From JBBRHQ01 sp963840235 (GTDB lineage Bacteria; Actinomycetota; Thermoleophilia; Solirubrobacterales; 70-9): a stretch of 64,000 nt of DNA. Below, piece by piece: positions 1 to 7,601 of the stretch. Positions within the stretch are counted from its first letter, which is position 1. Each line of letters opens with the position of its first letter. Below the pieces are notes generated by a model. The model searched no databases and was not told the origin of the DNA. It saw nothing but the letters and a program-made list of their open reading frames with translations. The position numbers were made by a program, and so were the translations under genes. The stretch lies in the NCBI GenBank assembly GCA_963840235.1, contig CAWIYC010000002.1:124001-188000 (forward strand), given 5' to 3'.

Positions 1-400
1 CGGGAGTGCCGCGGTAGGAGACGGCGGCGGTGAACTTCGCGCCGGAGGAGATCGGATCGGCGGGGCGGACGATCAGCTTGCGCCCGCGGCGGCTAAAGCG
101 GGCCCCGACTCCGTCCACCTCGACGCCGGTCACCCGCAGGCCGGAAAGGTCGAGGCCGAAGCGGCCCAGAGCCCGGGTCGAGCGCGCCCGCAGATCGACC
201 CGGGCGACGATCGAGCCGTTCGCCCCCGCGCCGCGCGGAGGCGTGTACCTGACCGAGACGTCGTAGTGGGAGACGTCGTAGGCGCTGCTGCCGCTGCTGG
301 GGAAGAAGGGATCGCGCCCCACCGACGCCGAAGCGCCAAGCGCGACCGCCGCCCCGAGCAGGGCGACGGTGAAGGCGATTATTGAGGCGCGCCGGAACAC
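1..400 (-). CDS. M1 family metallopeptidase, N-terminal part (cut by window edge)
   Basis: About 133 residues are visible, from a GTG at 400 down to the window edge. Residues 5-25 form a hydrophobic, alanine-rich signal peptide. After it comes DPFFPSSGSSAYDVSHYDV, the typical N-terminal beta-domain entry of actinobacterial M1 aminopeptidases, then a domain with SIVARVDLRAR and LGRFGLDLSGLRVTGV, which matches the M1 substrate-binding N-domain. The catalytic HExxH region lies outside the window, so activity cannot be checked. The protein is probably secreted and removes N-terminal residues from peptides. It is divergent from glycerate kinase with 65 bp between start codons. GTG 400 was chosen because it opens the signal peptide in frame. 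Confidence 0.72.
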   Translation of the reverse strand, partial: MFRRASIIAFTVALLGAAVALGASASVGRDPFFPSSGSSAYDVSHYDVSVRYTPPRGAGANGSIVARVDLRARSTRALGRFGLDLSGLRVTGVEVDGVGARFSRRGRKLIVRPADPISSGAKFTAAVSYRGTP

Positions 401-453
401 GCGGAAATTAGAGCAGTCGGCGGCGCCCGCCGCGCCGGGCCCGGCGGCGCGAA

Positions 454-459
454 TATCCT
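454..459 (+). promoter_or_regulatory. -10 hexamer of glycerate kinase (leaderless)
   Basis: TATCCT ends 6 nt before the GTG at 466, so transcription would begin at or next to the start codon. No Shine-Dalgarno sequence is present. Confidence 0.6.
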
Positions 460-465
460 GCGCCG

Positions 466-1596
466 GTGCCCGCGGAGGCCCCGCTCGTCATCTGCTGCCC
501 CGACAAGTTCCGCGGGACGATCGCGGCGCCGGCGGCGGCGCAGGCGCTGGCGCGGGGGGTGGAGACCGCCGGTCTGCGGGGGCTGGCCCACCCGCTCGCC
601 GACGGAGGGGAGGGGACGCTGGATGCGGTCCTCGCCGCTCACGGGGTCGAACCGACCGAGGTCGCGGCCTCCGATCCCCTTGGGCGACCGCTGCAGTCGA
701 GGGTGGGGATGCTCCCCGGCGCCGCCGCCGTGGTCGAGCTGGCGGAGGCCTCCGGCCTCCAGCACCTCGCCGAGCGGGAGCGCGATCCCCTGCGGGCATC
801 CAGCGCCGGAACCGGAGAGCTGATCTCGGCGGCGCTCGATCTCGGCGCCCGGCGGCTCGTGGTCGCGGTCGGAGGCAGCGCCACCGTGGACGGCGGGCTC
901 GGGGCAATCAGGGCGCTCGGCGCTCGGTTGCTCGACGGCGCCGGCAACGAGCTCAAAGGCGCCGGGGCCGACCTCGAGCGGTTGGCGTCGGTGGACGACG
1001 CCGGCCTCGATCCGCGTTTGCGCCGGACCCAGATCGAGATCGCGGTCGATGTCGAGAGCCCGCTTAGCGGGCCCGAAGGCGCTGCCCTCGTCTTCGGGCC
1101 CCAGAAGGGCGCCTCGCCGCAGCAGGCGGAAAGGCTCGACCGCGGTCTCGCCAATCTCGCCGACGTGCTCGGCCTCGGCGGCGCCGATCGCGACCGGATC
1201 GGAGCCGCCGGGGGCTTCGCCGCGCCCCTTCTCGCCCTGGCGGGCGCCGGGATCGTCTCCGGGGCCGACCTCGTCCGCGAGCTGACCGGATTCGAGGAGG
1301 CGCTCCGGGGCGCGTCGATTTGCATCACCGGCGAGGGCCGGGTCGACGGCACCTCGGCCCTGGGCAAGACGGCCGGGGGCGTGGTCGCGGCGGCGACTGC
1401 TGCCGGCGTTCCCGCGATCGTCGCCGCCGGCGAGGTCGCCGAGAGCGGCGCCGCGCTCTATGAGGCCGGCGCCGCGGGCGTGTTCGGGATCCTGCGCTCA
1501 CCCGGAGACCTCACCCAGGCCCGCGATTCGGTCGTCGCCGACCTCGAATGGTTCGGCCGCGCGGCCGCGACCGTGTTCAGCCGAAGTCGAAGCTGA
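466..1596 (+). CDS. glxK: glycerate 2-kinase (GlxK/GarK family)
   Basis: The 376-residue protein has the usual length for this family, which transfers phosphate from ATP to D-glycerate, giving 2-phosphoglycerate that enters glycolysis. The N-terminus CPDKFRGTIAAPAAAQAL is the family signature (usually DSFKGS). LADGGEGTLDAV (about 45-56) and VAVGGSATVDGGLGAI (about 135-150) are the glycine-rich active-site loops, and ITGEGRVDGTSALGKT (about 287-302) is the C-terminal signature. The GTG start at 466 is supported by a -10 hexamer 6 nt upstream. Its 3' end overlaps the convergent SDR gene by 20 bp. The exact choice between the glxK and garK names is not resolved by sequence alone. Confidence 0.9.
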   Translation: MPAEAPLVICCPDKFRGTIAAPAAAQALARGVETAGLRGLAHPLADGGEGTLDAVLAAHGVEPTEVAASDPLGRPLQSRVGMLPGAAAVVELAEASGLQHLAERERDPLRASSAGTGELISAALDLGARRLVVAVGGSATVDGGLGAIRALGARLLDGAGNELKGAGADLERLASVDDAGLDPRLRRTQIEIAVDVESPLSGPEGAALVFGPQKGASPQQAERLDRGLANLADVLGLGGADRDRIGAAGGFAAPLLALAGAGIVSGADLVRELTGFEEALRGASICITGEGRVDGTSALGKTAGGVVAAATAAGVPAIVAAGEVAESGAALYEAGAAGVFGILRSPGDLTQARDSVVADLEWFGRAAATVFSRSRS

Positions 1597-2512
1597 CGCC
1601 GGTCAGCTCCTCGGAGACGGTCCAGAGGCGCTTTGCCGTCGCCCGGTCCTTCGAGGCCGAGCTCGAGTCGACGATCCGCGGGGCGCCCCTCGCCTCGAGC
1701 AGACCGTCAGGCCCGACGAACGATCCGCCGGGAAGGCCCGGGAAGGTGGCCGCGTACAGCGACGGCAGAGCCCCGTCGTCCCCGCTCTGGGCGATCAGCC
1801 GGTTGCCGATCGCCATCAGGGCCGTGTTGGCGGTGGCGATGATCCCGCCGCCGACCCCGGGTCCGGAGGACTGCAGGTTGGTCGCCGAGTAGCCGGGATG
1901 GGCGGCCATGCTCGCCAGCGGCGCCCCCGCATCCTCGGCGCGCCGTTGCAGTTCGTAGGCGAAGAGGAGGTTGGCGAGCTTCGACTGTCCGTAGGCGGCC
2001 CAGCGGAAGTAGCGGCGCTCGCCGCTGAGGTCGCCGAAGTTGATCCGGCCGCTCCGGTGCGCCCCGCTGGAAACTGTCACCACCCGGCTCCCGTCGGCCC
2101 GCAGCAGCGCCGGCAGCAGGCGCCCGGTGAGGGCGAAGTGGCCAAGGTGGTTGACGCCGAACTGGAGTTCGAACCCATCCTCGGTCAGCCGCCGCGGCGT
2201 CGCCATCACGCCGGCGTTGTTGATTACCAGGTCGATAGCCGGGTGCTCAGCCAGGAGTCCGGTGGCCAGATCCTCGACCGAGGTCAGGCTGGCAAGGTCG
2301 AGCGAGCAGAGCTCCACCTCGCCCTCGGGAGTGGAGGAGAGAACGGCGGCGAGCGCAGCCTCGCCTCGGTCGCGGTCGCGGCAGGCCATCACCACCCGCG
2401 CCCCGGCCCGTGCCAGCTGGCGCGAGGTGGCGAGGCCGAGGCCGCTGTTGGCCCCGGTGACGATGGCGACGCGGCCGCTCTGGTCGGGGATGTCGGAGGT
2501 GTTCCAGCTCAT
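1577..2512 (-). CDS. SDR family oxidoreductase, retinol-dehydrogenase-like
   Basis: The 311-residue protein is a classical short-chain dehydrogenase with a Rossmann fold. It shows TGANSGLG (19-26) for cofactor binding, NNAG (98-101), the catalytic serine region VTVSSG (145-150) and YGQSK (Y174/K178). The active-site HRSGRINFGDL stretch and long C-terminus resemble the retinol dehydrogenase/WWOX-like branch, which mostly uses NADP(H); the substrate is unknown. It lies 34 bp downstream of an LLM-class oxidoreductase on the same strand with no promoter of its own visible, so the two are probably co-transcribed. Its end overlaps glycerate kinase by 20 bp, tail to tail. Confidence 0.85.
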   Translation of the reverse strand: MSWNTSDIPDQSGRVAIVTGANSGLGLATSRQLARAGARVVMACRDRDRGEAALAAVLSSTPEGEVELCSLDLASLTSVEDLATGLLAEHPAIDLVINNAGVMATPRRLTEDGFELQFGVNHLGHFALTGRLLPALLRADGSRVVTVSSGAHRSGRINFGDLSGERRYFRWAAYGQSKLANLLFAYELQRRAEDAGAPLASMAAHPGYSATNLQSSGPGVGGGIIATANTALMAIGNRLIAQSGDDGALPSLYAATFPGLPGGSFVGPDGLLEARGAPRIVDSSSASKDRATAKRLWTVSEELTGVSFDFG

Positions 2513-2546
2513 CGTCCGCCCGGCCCGGCTGCGACCTTCGTGGCCA

Positions 2547-3401
2547 CTAGACGCCTGCCGTCTGGTAGGCGCGCATCGCCTCGGTGCACTGCTCGAGCTT
2601 GCGCTCGACCGTCTCTCGCCCGGCCACCGGCAGCATGTAGACGCAACGGGTGACTCCAGCGTCGGCGTAGCGCTCGATCAGCGCCGGGTCGCGCGGAGCA
2701 AGCTGCAGGGTCACCGGTACCTCGCTGCGGCCCGCCTCGGCCCCCAGCCGCTGCAGCTTCTCCACCCTGGCGATGTTGCGCTCGTCGTCGCCGATCCGGT
2801 TCGGCAGCCAGCCGTCGCCGAAGGCGAGGACCCTGTCGTAGACGGTGCGCCCGTTACCGCCGACGAGGATCGGGGGGTGCGGCTTCTGCAGGGGCTTGGG
2901 CCAGGACCAGATCGGGTCGAAATCCACCTGCTTGCCATGGTAGGCGGAGTCATCGGTGGTCCAGATCTCCTTCATCGCCTCGACCCGCTCCCGCAGGAGC
3001 CCGAAGCGCCGTGAGGGATCGGTGCCGTGGTTGGCCATCTCCTCCAGGTTCCAGCCGGCGCCGACGCCGAAGATGAAACGGCCGCCGGAGAGCAGGTCGA
3101 GGCTCGCCACCTCCTTCGCGGTGGTGATCGGGTCGCGCTCGATCACCAGGCATACCGCGATCCCGAGCCGCAGGCGCTCGGTCGCGCTCGCCGCCGTCGC
3201 CAGGGCGACGAAGGGGTCGTGGGTGTGCCAGTACTCGGGCGGAAGCTCGCCGCCGACCGGGTAGGGAGTCTGGCGGCTGGCCGGGATGTGGGTGTGGTCG
3301 GTGACGAACATCGACTCGAACCCGCGCTCCTCGAGCATCCGCCCCAGCTCGGCCGGCTCGATCGCCTCGTCGGTGGCGAAGTAGGTGATGCCGAAGTCCA
3401 T
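2547..3401 (-). CDS. LLM class F420-dependent oxidoreductase
   Basis: The 284-residue protein belongs to the luciferase-like monooxygenase superfamily (TIM barrel), whose actinobacterial members usually use coenzyme F420. Family marks are the start MDFGITYFATDEAIEPAELG, the segment LRLGIAVCLVIERDPITTAKEVASLD written here in part as VCLVIERDPITTAKE, the GGRFIFGVGAGWN cofactor loop (about 107-119) and PPILVGGNGR (about 175-184). The substrate cannot be inferred. A TAGGCT hexamer at 3417-3412 lies 10 nt before the ATG at 3401, giving a very short leader. It probably forms a transcription unit with the downstream SDR gene. Confidence 0.87.
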   Translation of the reverse strand: MDFGITYFATDEAIEPAELGRMLEERGFESMFVTDHTHIPASRQTPYPVGGELPPEYWHTHDPFVALATAASATERLRLGIAVCLVIERDPITTAKEVASLDLLSGGRFIFGVGAGWNLEEMANHGTDPSRRFGLLRERVEAMKEIWTTDDSAYHGKQVDFDPIWSWPKPLQKPHPPILVGGNGRTVYDRVLAFGDGWLPNRIGDDERNIARVEKLQRLGAEAGRSEVPVTLQLAPRDPALIERYADAGVTRCVYMLPVAGRETVERKLEQCTEAMRAYQTAGV

Positions 3402-3453
3402 CCGCGGCCGAAGCCTAGATGAGGGTTTCGGCCAGGCGTTGGCCCCCTGGCCG

Positions 3454-4210
3454 CTAGTCGGGGCTGCGACCCTCGACCAGGCGCTGCATCGCCAGCTCCA
3501 GTGCCTGCAGCTGCTCGCGGACGCTCTTCAGCTCCCGCATCGCCACCGCTTCGGCCGACCTCGGGCCGGAGGCCAGCTCCGCCTCGACGTCTGCCAGCTC
3601 CGGCCCGAGAAAGCGCTGCGCGATGGCCCCGGTGAGGAGGGCGACGAAACAGATGCCGACGATGACGATGACGACGGCGACGATCTGCGAGCCGGTGGTG
3701 GTCGGGTAGATGCTGGAGCCGACCGTGGTCATCGTCGTCACCGCCCAGTAGGCACCCTCCCATGCCGAGAGGTGCTGGCTGTGCTTCTCGAAGGCAACGA
3801 AGGCCGCCCCGCCGGCGATCACGGTGAACAGGGCCAGCAGGGCCGCGTAGCGCAGCCCCTCGAGGGAGAACGCCTGACGCGATAGCTGCGCCAGGCGCAG
3901 CAGTCTCAGCAGCCGCAGCAGGCGCAGGATCTGGAGCCCCGGCGGCAGCACCGGCGGCGTCAGCACGACGATCACCAGGTCGAGCGGGTGCCGCTTGAGC
4001 CAGTGGCGGCGGTTCGGGACGACGGAAAGCATGATCACCAGCTCCGCCAGGAAGGCGAGCCAGACGATCCAGTTGAGCGCGTTGGCGAGGATCGACGAGG
4101 GTGCCGGTCTGATGCGTCTCGGAGAGCGCGACCGCCGGCAGCGTCAGCGCCGCGGCGATCATCATCGGCGTGTTCAGGCGCGCTGCGACGCGCTCGCTGC
4201 GAGCGTCCAT
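3454..4210 (-). CDS. potassium channel, ion-transport 2 type, interrupted by an apparent 1-base frameshift
   Basis: The C-terminal 194 residues (3454-4038) show a voltage-sensor-like helix rich in arginine and leucine (LRLLRLLRLLRLAQLSRQ), then a pore loop with selectivity filter TTMTTVGSS between two membrane helices, and a cytoplasmic coiled-coil tail. This is a one-subunit K+ channel. The N-terminus MDARSERVAARLNTPMMIA lies in the neighbouring frame from the ATG at 4210. The frames join if one base is removed from the GGG at 4099-4101 (plus strand), giving a 251-residue protein reading ETHQTGTSSILANALNWIVW across the junction. The gene is therefore either disrupted or affected by a sequence error. 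It is divergent from the marR gene at 4324. Confidence 0.75.
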
Positions 4211-4275
4211 GGCGCCCTGATTCGACGCCCGCCCCTGCCTGCCTTCCCCCACGGTGCGAAACGGGGGCCCCCGGG

Positions 4276-4303
4276 TTGCAGCATGAAGATAATGCGCTAA
4301 GCT
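4276..4303 (+). promoter_or_regulatory. promoter of the marR-MFS unit
   Basis: TTGCAG (4276-4281) and TAAGCT (4298-4303) are separated by 16 nt. Three GCTAA repeats (4296-4300, 4301-4305, 4314-4318) overlap the -10 and the expected start of transcription and may be recognised by the MarR product; this is inference. Confidence 0.5.
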
Positions 4304-4323
4304 AATTACCAACGCTAATCAAA

Positions 4324-4773
4324 ATGAAAGCGCTTACCCGCGACAGACCTGACCTCAGCACTTCAGCCGCCCGCCTGCGGTTGGCGATCACCCGCGCGGC
4401 GAGGCGCCTGCGCCAGGAGGCGTCGGGTGACCTGACGCCGACCTCGGCTGCGGCGCTGGCGACGGTCGAGCGCCACGGCCCGTTGACGCCCAGCGAGCTG
4501 GCGGAGATGGAGAGGGTCAAGCGGCCCACCGCGACCCGGACGCTGGGGTTCCTCGCCGAGCTGGGCCTTGTGGACCGCACCCCCGATCCTGCCGACGGCC
4601 GCAGCGCCCTGGTCTCGGTCACCGCCGAGGGCCGTGAGCGGCTGCGGCGGTTGCGCGGGCGCAAGAACGCATATCTCGCGCGCCGGATGCGCGAGATGCC
4701 GGAGGACGACGTTCGCACCCTCGAGCGTGCGGCGGAGATCCTCGAGCAAATGCTCGAGGGTGAGCGCGGTTGA
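4324..4773 (+). CDS. MarR family transcriptional regulator
   Basis: The 149-residue protein has the MarR winged helix: LTPSELAEMERVKRPTATRT (about 58-77) is the recognition helix pair, followed by the wing LVDRTPDPADGRSALVSVT (about 84-102) with the conserved D-x-R-S. It should act as a dimeric repressor that responds to small lipophilic molecules. The MFS exporter gene starts inside its stop codon (TTGA overlap), so the two are translationally coupled and the exporter is the likely target. The ATG at 4324 lies about 15 nt after the predicted transcription start. Confidence 0.9.
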   Translation: MKALTRDRPDLSTSAARLRLAITRAARRLRQEASGDLTPTSAAALATVERHGPLTPSELAEMERVKRPTATRTLGFLAELGLVDRTPDPADGRSALVSVTAEGRERLRRLRGRKNAYLARRMREMPEDDVRTLERAAEILEQMLEGERG

Positions 4774-6035
4774 GCTCGGCCCTTCGCCGCTCATTCGACT
4801 CCCTCGCGGTTCCGAACTACCGGCGCTACTTCGCCGGCCAGGTCGTCTCGCTATCGGGTAACTGGATGCAGATGGTGGCCGAGTCGTGGCTGGTGCTCGA
4901 GCTCACCGGCAGCGGCGTCGCGGTCGGGTTGACCACCGCGCTCCAGTTCGTCCCGATCATGCTCTTTGGCGCCTGGGGCGGGCTCCTCGCCGACCGCTTC
5001 CCCAAGCGCACCCTGCTGATCGCGACCCAGGCGATGATGATCCTGCCCGCGCTCGGGCTGCTGGCTGTCACGGCGACGGGGGTCGTCGCCCCCTGGATGG
5101 TCTACGCGCTCGTCTTCGCCCGCGGCGCCGTCAACGCTGTCGACAACCCGACCCGCCAGAGCTTCGTGATCGAGATGGTCGGCGCCGATCGCGTCGTCAA
5201 CGCCGTAAGTCTCAACAGCGTCATCGTCCACTCCGCCCGCATCATCGGTCCGGCCCTCGCCGGGATCCTGATCGCAACGGCCGGCGTCGCCCCGTGCTTC
5301 GCTGTCAACGCCCTCAGCTTCGTTGCGATGATCGTGGCGCTGTCGGGGATGCGGCCGTCGGAGCTCTCATCGGCGCCGCCCGCCCCAACTGAGCCGGGAG
5401 CGCTCCGCGCCGGCTTTCGCTACGTTCGCGAGACCCCGGAGCTCGCTGTGCCGCTGACGCTGATGGCCCTGGTCGGCACCTTCGGCCTCAACTTCCCCGT
5501 GATCCTGCCGCTGCTGGCGCGCTTCAGCTTCGACGGCGGTGCCTCGGCCTACGCGGTGCTGGTCTCCTCGATGGGCGTCGGCGCGGTGATCGGCGCTCTG
5601 ATCACCGGTGCCCGCGGCCGCACCGGCCCCGGACTCGTGGCCGGGGCGGCCCTCGCCTTCGGCCTGCTCTCGCTGCTCGCCGCGGCCGCCCCCAGCCTGG
5701 CCCTCGAGGTGCCGGTTCTCGCCATGCTCGGCGCCTCGGCAGTGACCTTCGCGGCGGCGATCAACTCCTCGCTGCAACTCTCGGTTGCGGCCGAGATGCG
5801 GGGCCGGGTGATGGCGCTCTACTCCGTGGTCTTCCTCGGCTCGACCGCCTTCGGGGGGCCACTAGCGGGATGGCTCTCGCAGGCGTATGACCCGCGGGTG
5901 GCGCTCCTGCTCTCCGCCTCGGCCGGGCTCTCCGCGGCATGGGCGGCGCGGGTCTCTTACCAGCGGTTGCGCAGGGCTCGAGCCACCGAAGCCGGGATTG
6001 AAGAAGCAATTACCGGGTCCTTACCGGCTGCTTAG
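4770..6035 (+). CDS. MFS transporter, DHA3-like exporter
   Basis: The 421-residue membrane protein has twelve predicted helices and the start PNYRRYFAGQVVSLSGNWMQ typical of EntS/DHA3 exporters. GGLLADRFPKRTLL (about 71-84) is the MFS motif A between helices 2 and 3, and AVNAVDNPTRQSFVIEMVG (about 120-138) is a family hallmark. It probably expels a siderophore, drug or metabolite by proton antiport. Translation starts at a TTG overlapping the stop codon of the upstream marR gene. A strong hairpin at 6099-6127 ends the unit. Confidence 0.88.
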   Translation: MSSALRRSFDSLAVPNYRRYFAGQVVSLSGNWMQMVAESWLVLELTGSGVAVGLTTALQFVPIMLFGAWGGLLADRFPKRTLLIATQAMMILPALGLLAVTATGVVAPWMVYALVFARGAVNAVDNPTRQSFVIEMVGADRVVNAVSLNSVIVHSARIIGPALAGILIATAGVAPCFAVNALSFVAMIVALSGMRPSELSSAPPAPTEPGALRAGFRYVRETPELAVPLTLMALVGTFGLNFPVILPLLARFSFDGGASAYAVLVSSMGVGAVIGALITGARGRTGPGLVAGAALAFGLLSLLAAAAPSLALEVPVLAMLGASAVTFAAAINSSLQLSVAAEMRGRVMALYSVVFLGSTAFGGPLAGWLSQAYDPRVALLLSASAGLSAAWAARVSYQRLRRARATEAGIEEAITGSLPAA

Positions 6036-6098
6036 GGCCCCTTCCTAGCGTCCCCGGTGCAGGTCTCGTCCGAAAGAAGATCAGCACCCACCCCCAGA

Positions 6099-6127
6099 CG
6101 AGCGGCGGGCCCGGCGCCCGCCGCTCG
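6099..6127 (+). terminator. intrinsic-type hairpin after the MFS gene
   Basis: CGAGCGGCGGGC and GCCCGCCGCTCG form a perfect 12-bp stem around the loop CCGGC, 63 bp after the MFS stop codon. There is no strong T-tract, as is common in GC-rich actinobacteria. Confidence 0.6.
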
Positions 6128-6179
6128 CCGTTGTGGCCGACGCTGGTTACCGGCATCCGCGGGCCGGGCGACACTGATC

Positions 6180-6185
6180 TAGGCT
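6180..6185 (+). promoter_or_regulatory. -10 hexamer of the FAD oxidoreductase (leaderless)
   Basis: TAGGCT ends 8 nt before a TTG at 6194 and decides the start of the following gene in favour of that codon over the GTG at 6131. Confidence 0.55.
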
Positions 6186-6193
6186 GCGGCGCC

Positions 6194-7594
6194 TTGAAGC
6201 ACGATGCCCACGGATACTGGCTCGAGGAGGCGGGGGCCGCACCGCCTCTGCCCGCGCTCGAGCAGCGCCGGCTCTCCGCCGATGTCCTCGTGATCGGTGG
6301 CGGCTACACAGGGATGTGGGCCGCCTGGCACCTGCTCGAGGCCGAGCCCTCGGCGAGGGTGGTGCTGCTCGAGGCAAACCGATTCGGACACGGGCCGAGC
6401 GGGCGTAACGGCGGTTTCGTCAACTCCCTCTGGCTCAGCCTGGGGAAGATGCGCGAGCGCTACGGCGCAGCGGCGGCGCTCGCGGTCGCGCGCGAGTCCC
6501 AGGACTCGGTCGGTGCGATCGGCCGGTTCTGCGCCGAGCAGGGGATCGACGCCTGGTACCGCAACGCCGGCCTGATCCAGGTCTCCGCCGCTCCCGCCCA
6601 GGACGCGACCGTGGCCGCGATGGCAGGGTCGCTGCGCGCAGCCGGCGACGAGGTCGGCTTCAGCCTGCTCTCGGCGGCCGAGGTCACCGCTCGCTGCGAT
6701 TCGCCCCGATTTCGAGGCGGCGTGCTCCACGCCGACGCCGCCACCGTGCAGCCGGCGCGCCTTGCCCTGGGCCTTCGCGACCGCCTGCTCGCCCGAGGGG
6801 CGACCCTCTGCGAGCGGACGCCGGTCCGCCACCTTCGCGAGAGCGCGAGCGGGATCGAGGCACAAACCCCGGGCGGGACGGTCGCCGCGCCGGCGGCTGT
6901 GCTGGCGATCGGTGGGGCACTGGCGTCGGCGGGCTCGCCGTTCCGCGACCGGCTCACGGTCGCCTCCAGCCACATGGTCATCACCGAGCCGGTCCCCGAC
7001 GTGCTCGAGCAGATCGGCTGGACCGGGGGGGAGTCGGTCTTCGACAGCCGCGCCATGGTGCACTACTTGCGGACGACCCCGGACGGGAGGATCGCCTTCG
7101 GCTGGGGTGGAGGACGGCTTGCCTGCGGTGGGCGCCTTGGCGGGCGCGCCGAATGCGACCAGGAGGTCATCTCCCAGGTCGGCCGCGATCTGCGTGCCTT
7201 CTTCCCCGCCCTCGGGGATCGCAGGCTCGAGCACGCCTGGGGCGGTCCGATCGACGTCTCACCGACCCACCTGCCGACCGTGGCCGCGTCGCCGGGAGGC
7301 CGGGCCTTCGCCGCCTTCGGCTACACCGGCAACGGCGTCGGGCCCTCGCAGATGGTCGGTCGGACCCTGGCCTCGCTTGCGCTGGACCGCCGCGACCGGC
7401 ACTCGCGGCTCGCCTTCGTCGAGCGCGAGCCGGCCGGGGTGCCCCCGGAGCCGCTGCGCTGGCTCGGCGGCACCGTGATCCGCGCCGGGCTGCTGCGCAA
7501 GGAGCGGGCCGAGGAGGGGGGTCGCGAGCCTGACCCGATCAGTCGCGGCCTGGCCGCAGTGCCGGAACTGATCGGCTTTCACATCGGCCGCTAG
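6194..7594 (+). CDS. FAD-dependent oxidoreductase (DAO family, amine oxidase-like)
   Basis: The protein has 466 residues from TTG 6194. Near the N-terminus ADVLVIGGGYTGMWAAWHLL is the FAD-binding Rossmann motif (GxGxxG), with an acidic residue ending the second strand (VVLLEANRFGHGPSGRNGG). The central and C-terminal parts, including SHMVITEPVPDVLEQIGW and a late FGYTGNGVGPSQM flavin-contact segment, resemble gamma-glutamylputrescine oxidase (PuuB) and other deaminating amine oxidases. It probably oxidises an amino compound and yields hydrogen peroxide. The next gene, convergent by 8 bp, encodes an aldehyde dehydrogenase, but on the other strand, so no pathway link is proven. Confidence 0.82.
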   Translation: MKHDAHGYWLEEAGAAPPLPALEQRRLSADVLVIGGGYTGMWAAWHLLEAEPSARVVLLEANRFGHGPSGRNGGFVNSLWLSLGKMRERYGAAAALAVARESQDSVGAIGRFCAEQGIDAWYRNAGLIQVSAAPAQDATVAAMAGSLRAAGDEVGFSLLSAAEVTARCDSPRFRGGVLHADAATVQPARLALGLRDRLLARGATLCERTPVRHLRESASGIEAQTPGGTVAAPAAVLAIGGALASAGSPFRDRLTVASSHMVITEPVPDVLEQIGWTGGESVFDSRAMVHYLRTTPDGRIAFGWGGGRLACGGRLGGRAECDQEVISQVGRDLRAFFPALGDRRLEHAWGGPIDVSPTHLPTVAASPGGRAFAAFGYTGNGVGPSQMVGRTLASLALDRRDRHSRLAFVEREPAGVPPEPLRWLGGTVIRAGLLRKERAEEGGREPDPISRGLAAVPELIGFHIGR

Positions 7595-7601
7595 GCCGGG
7601 G

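Noticed and set aside
6057..6179. Possible 40-residue ORF from GTG 6057 after a TAGCGT
   Set aside because: The hexamer gap is only 5 nt, and the frame runs through the MFS terminator hairpin with no sign of selection.
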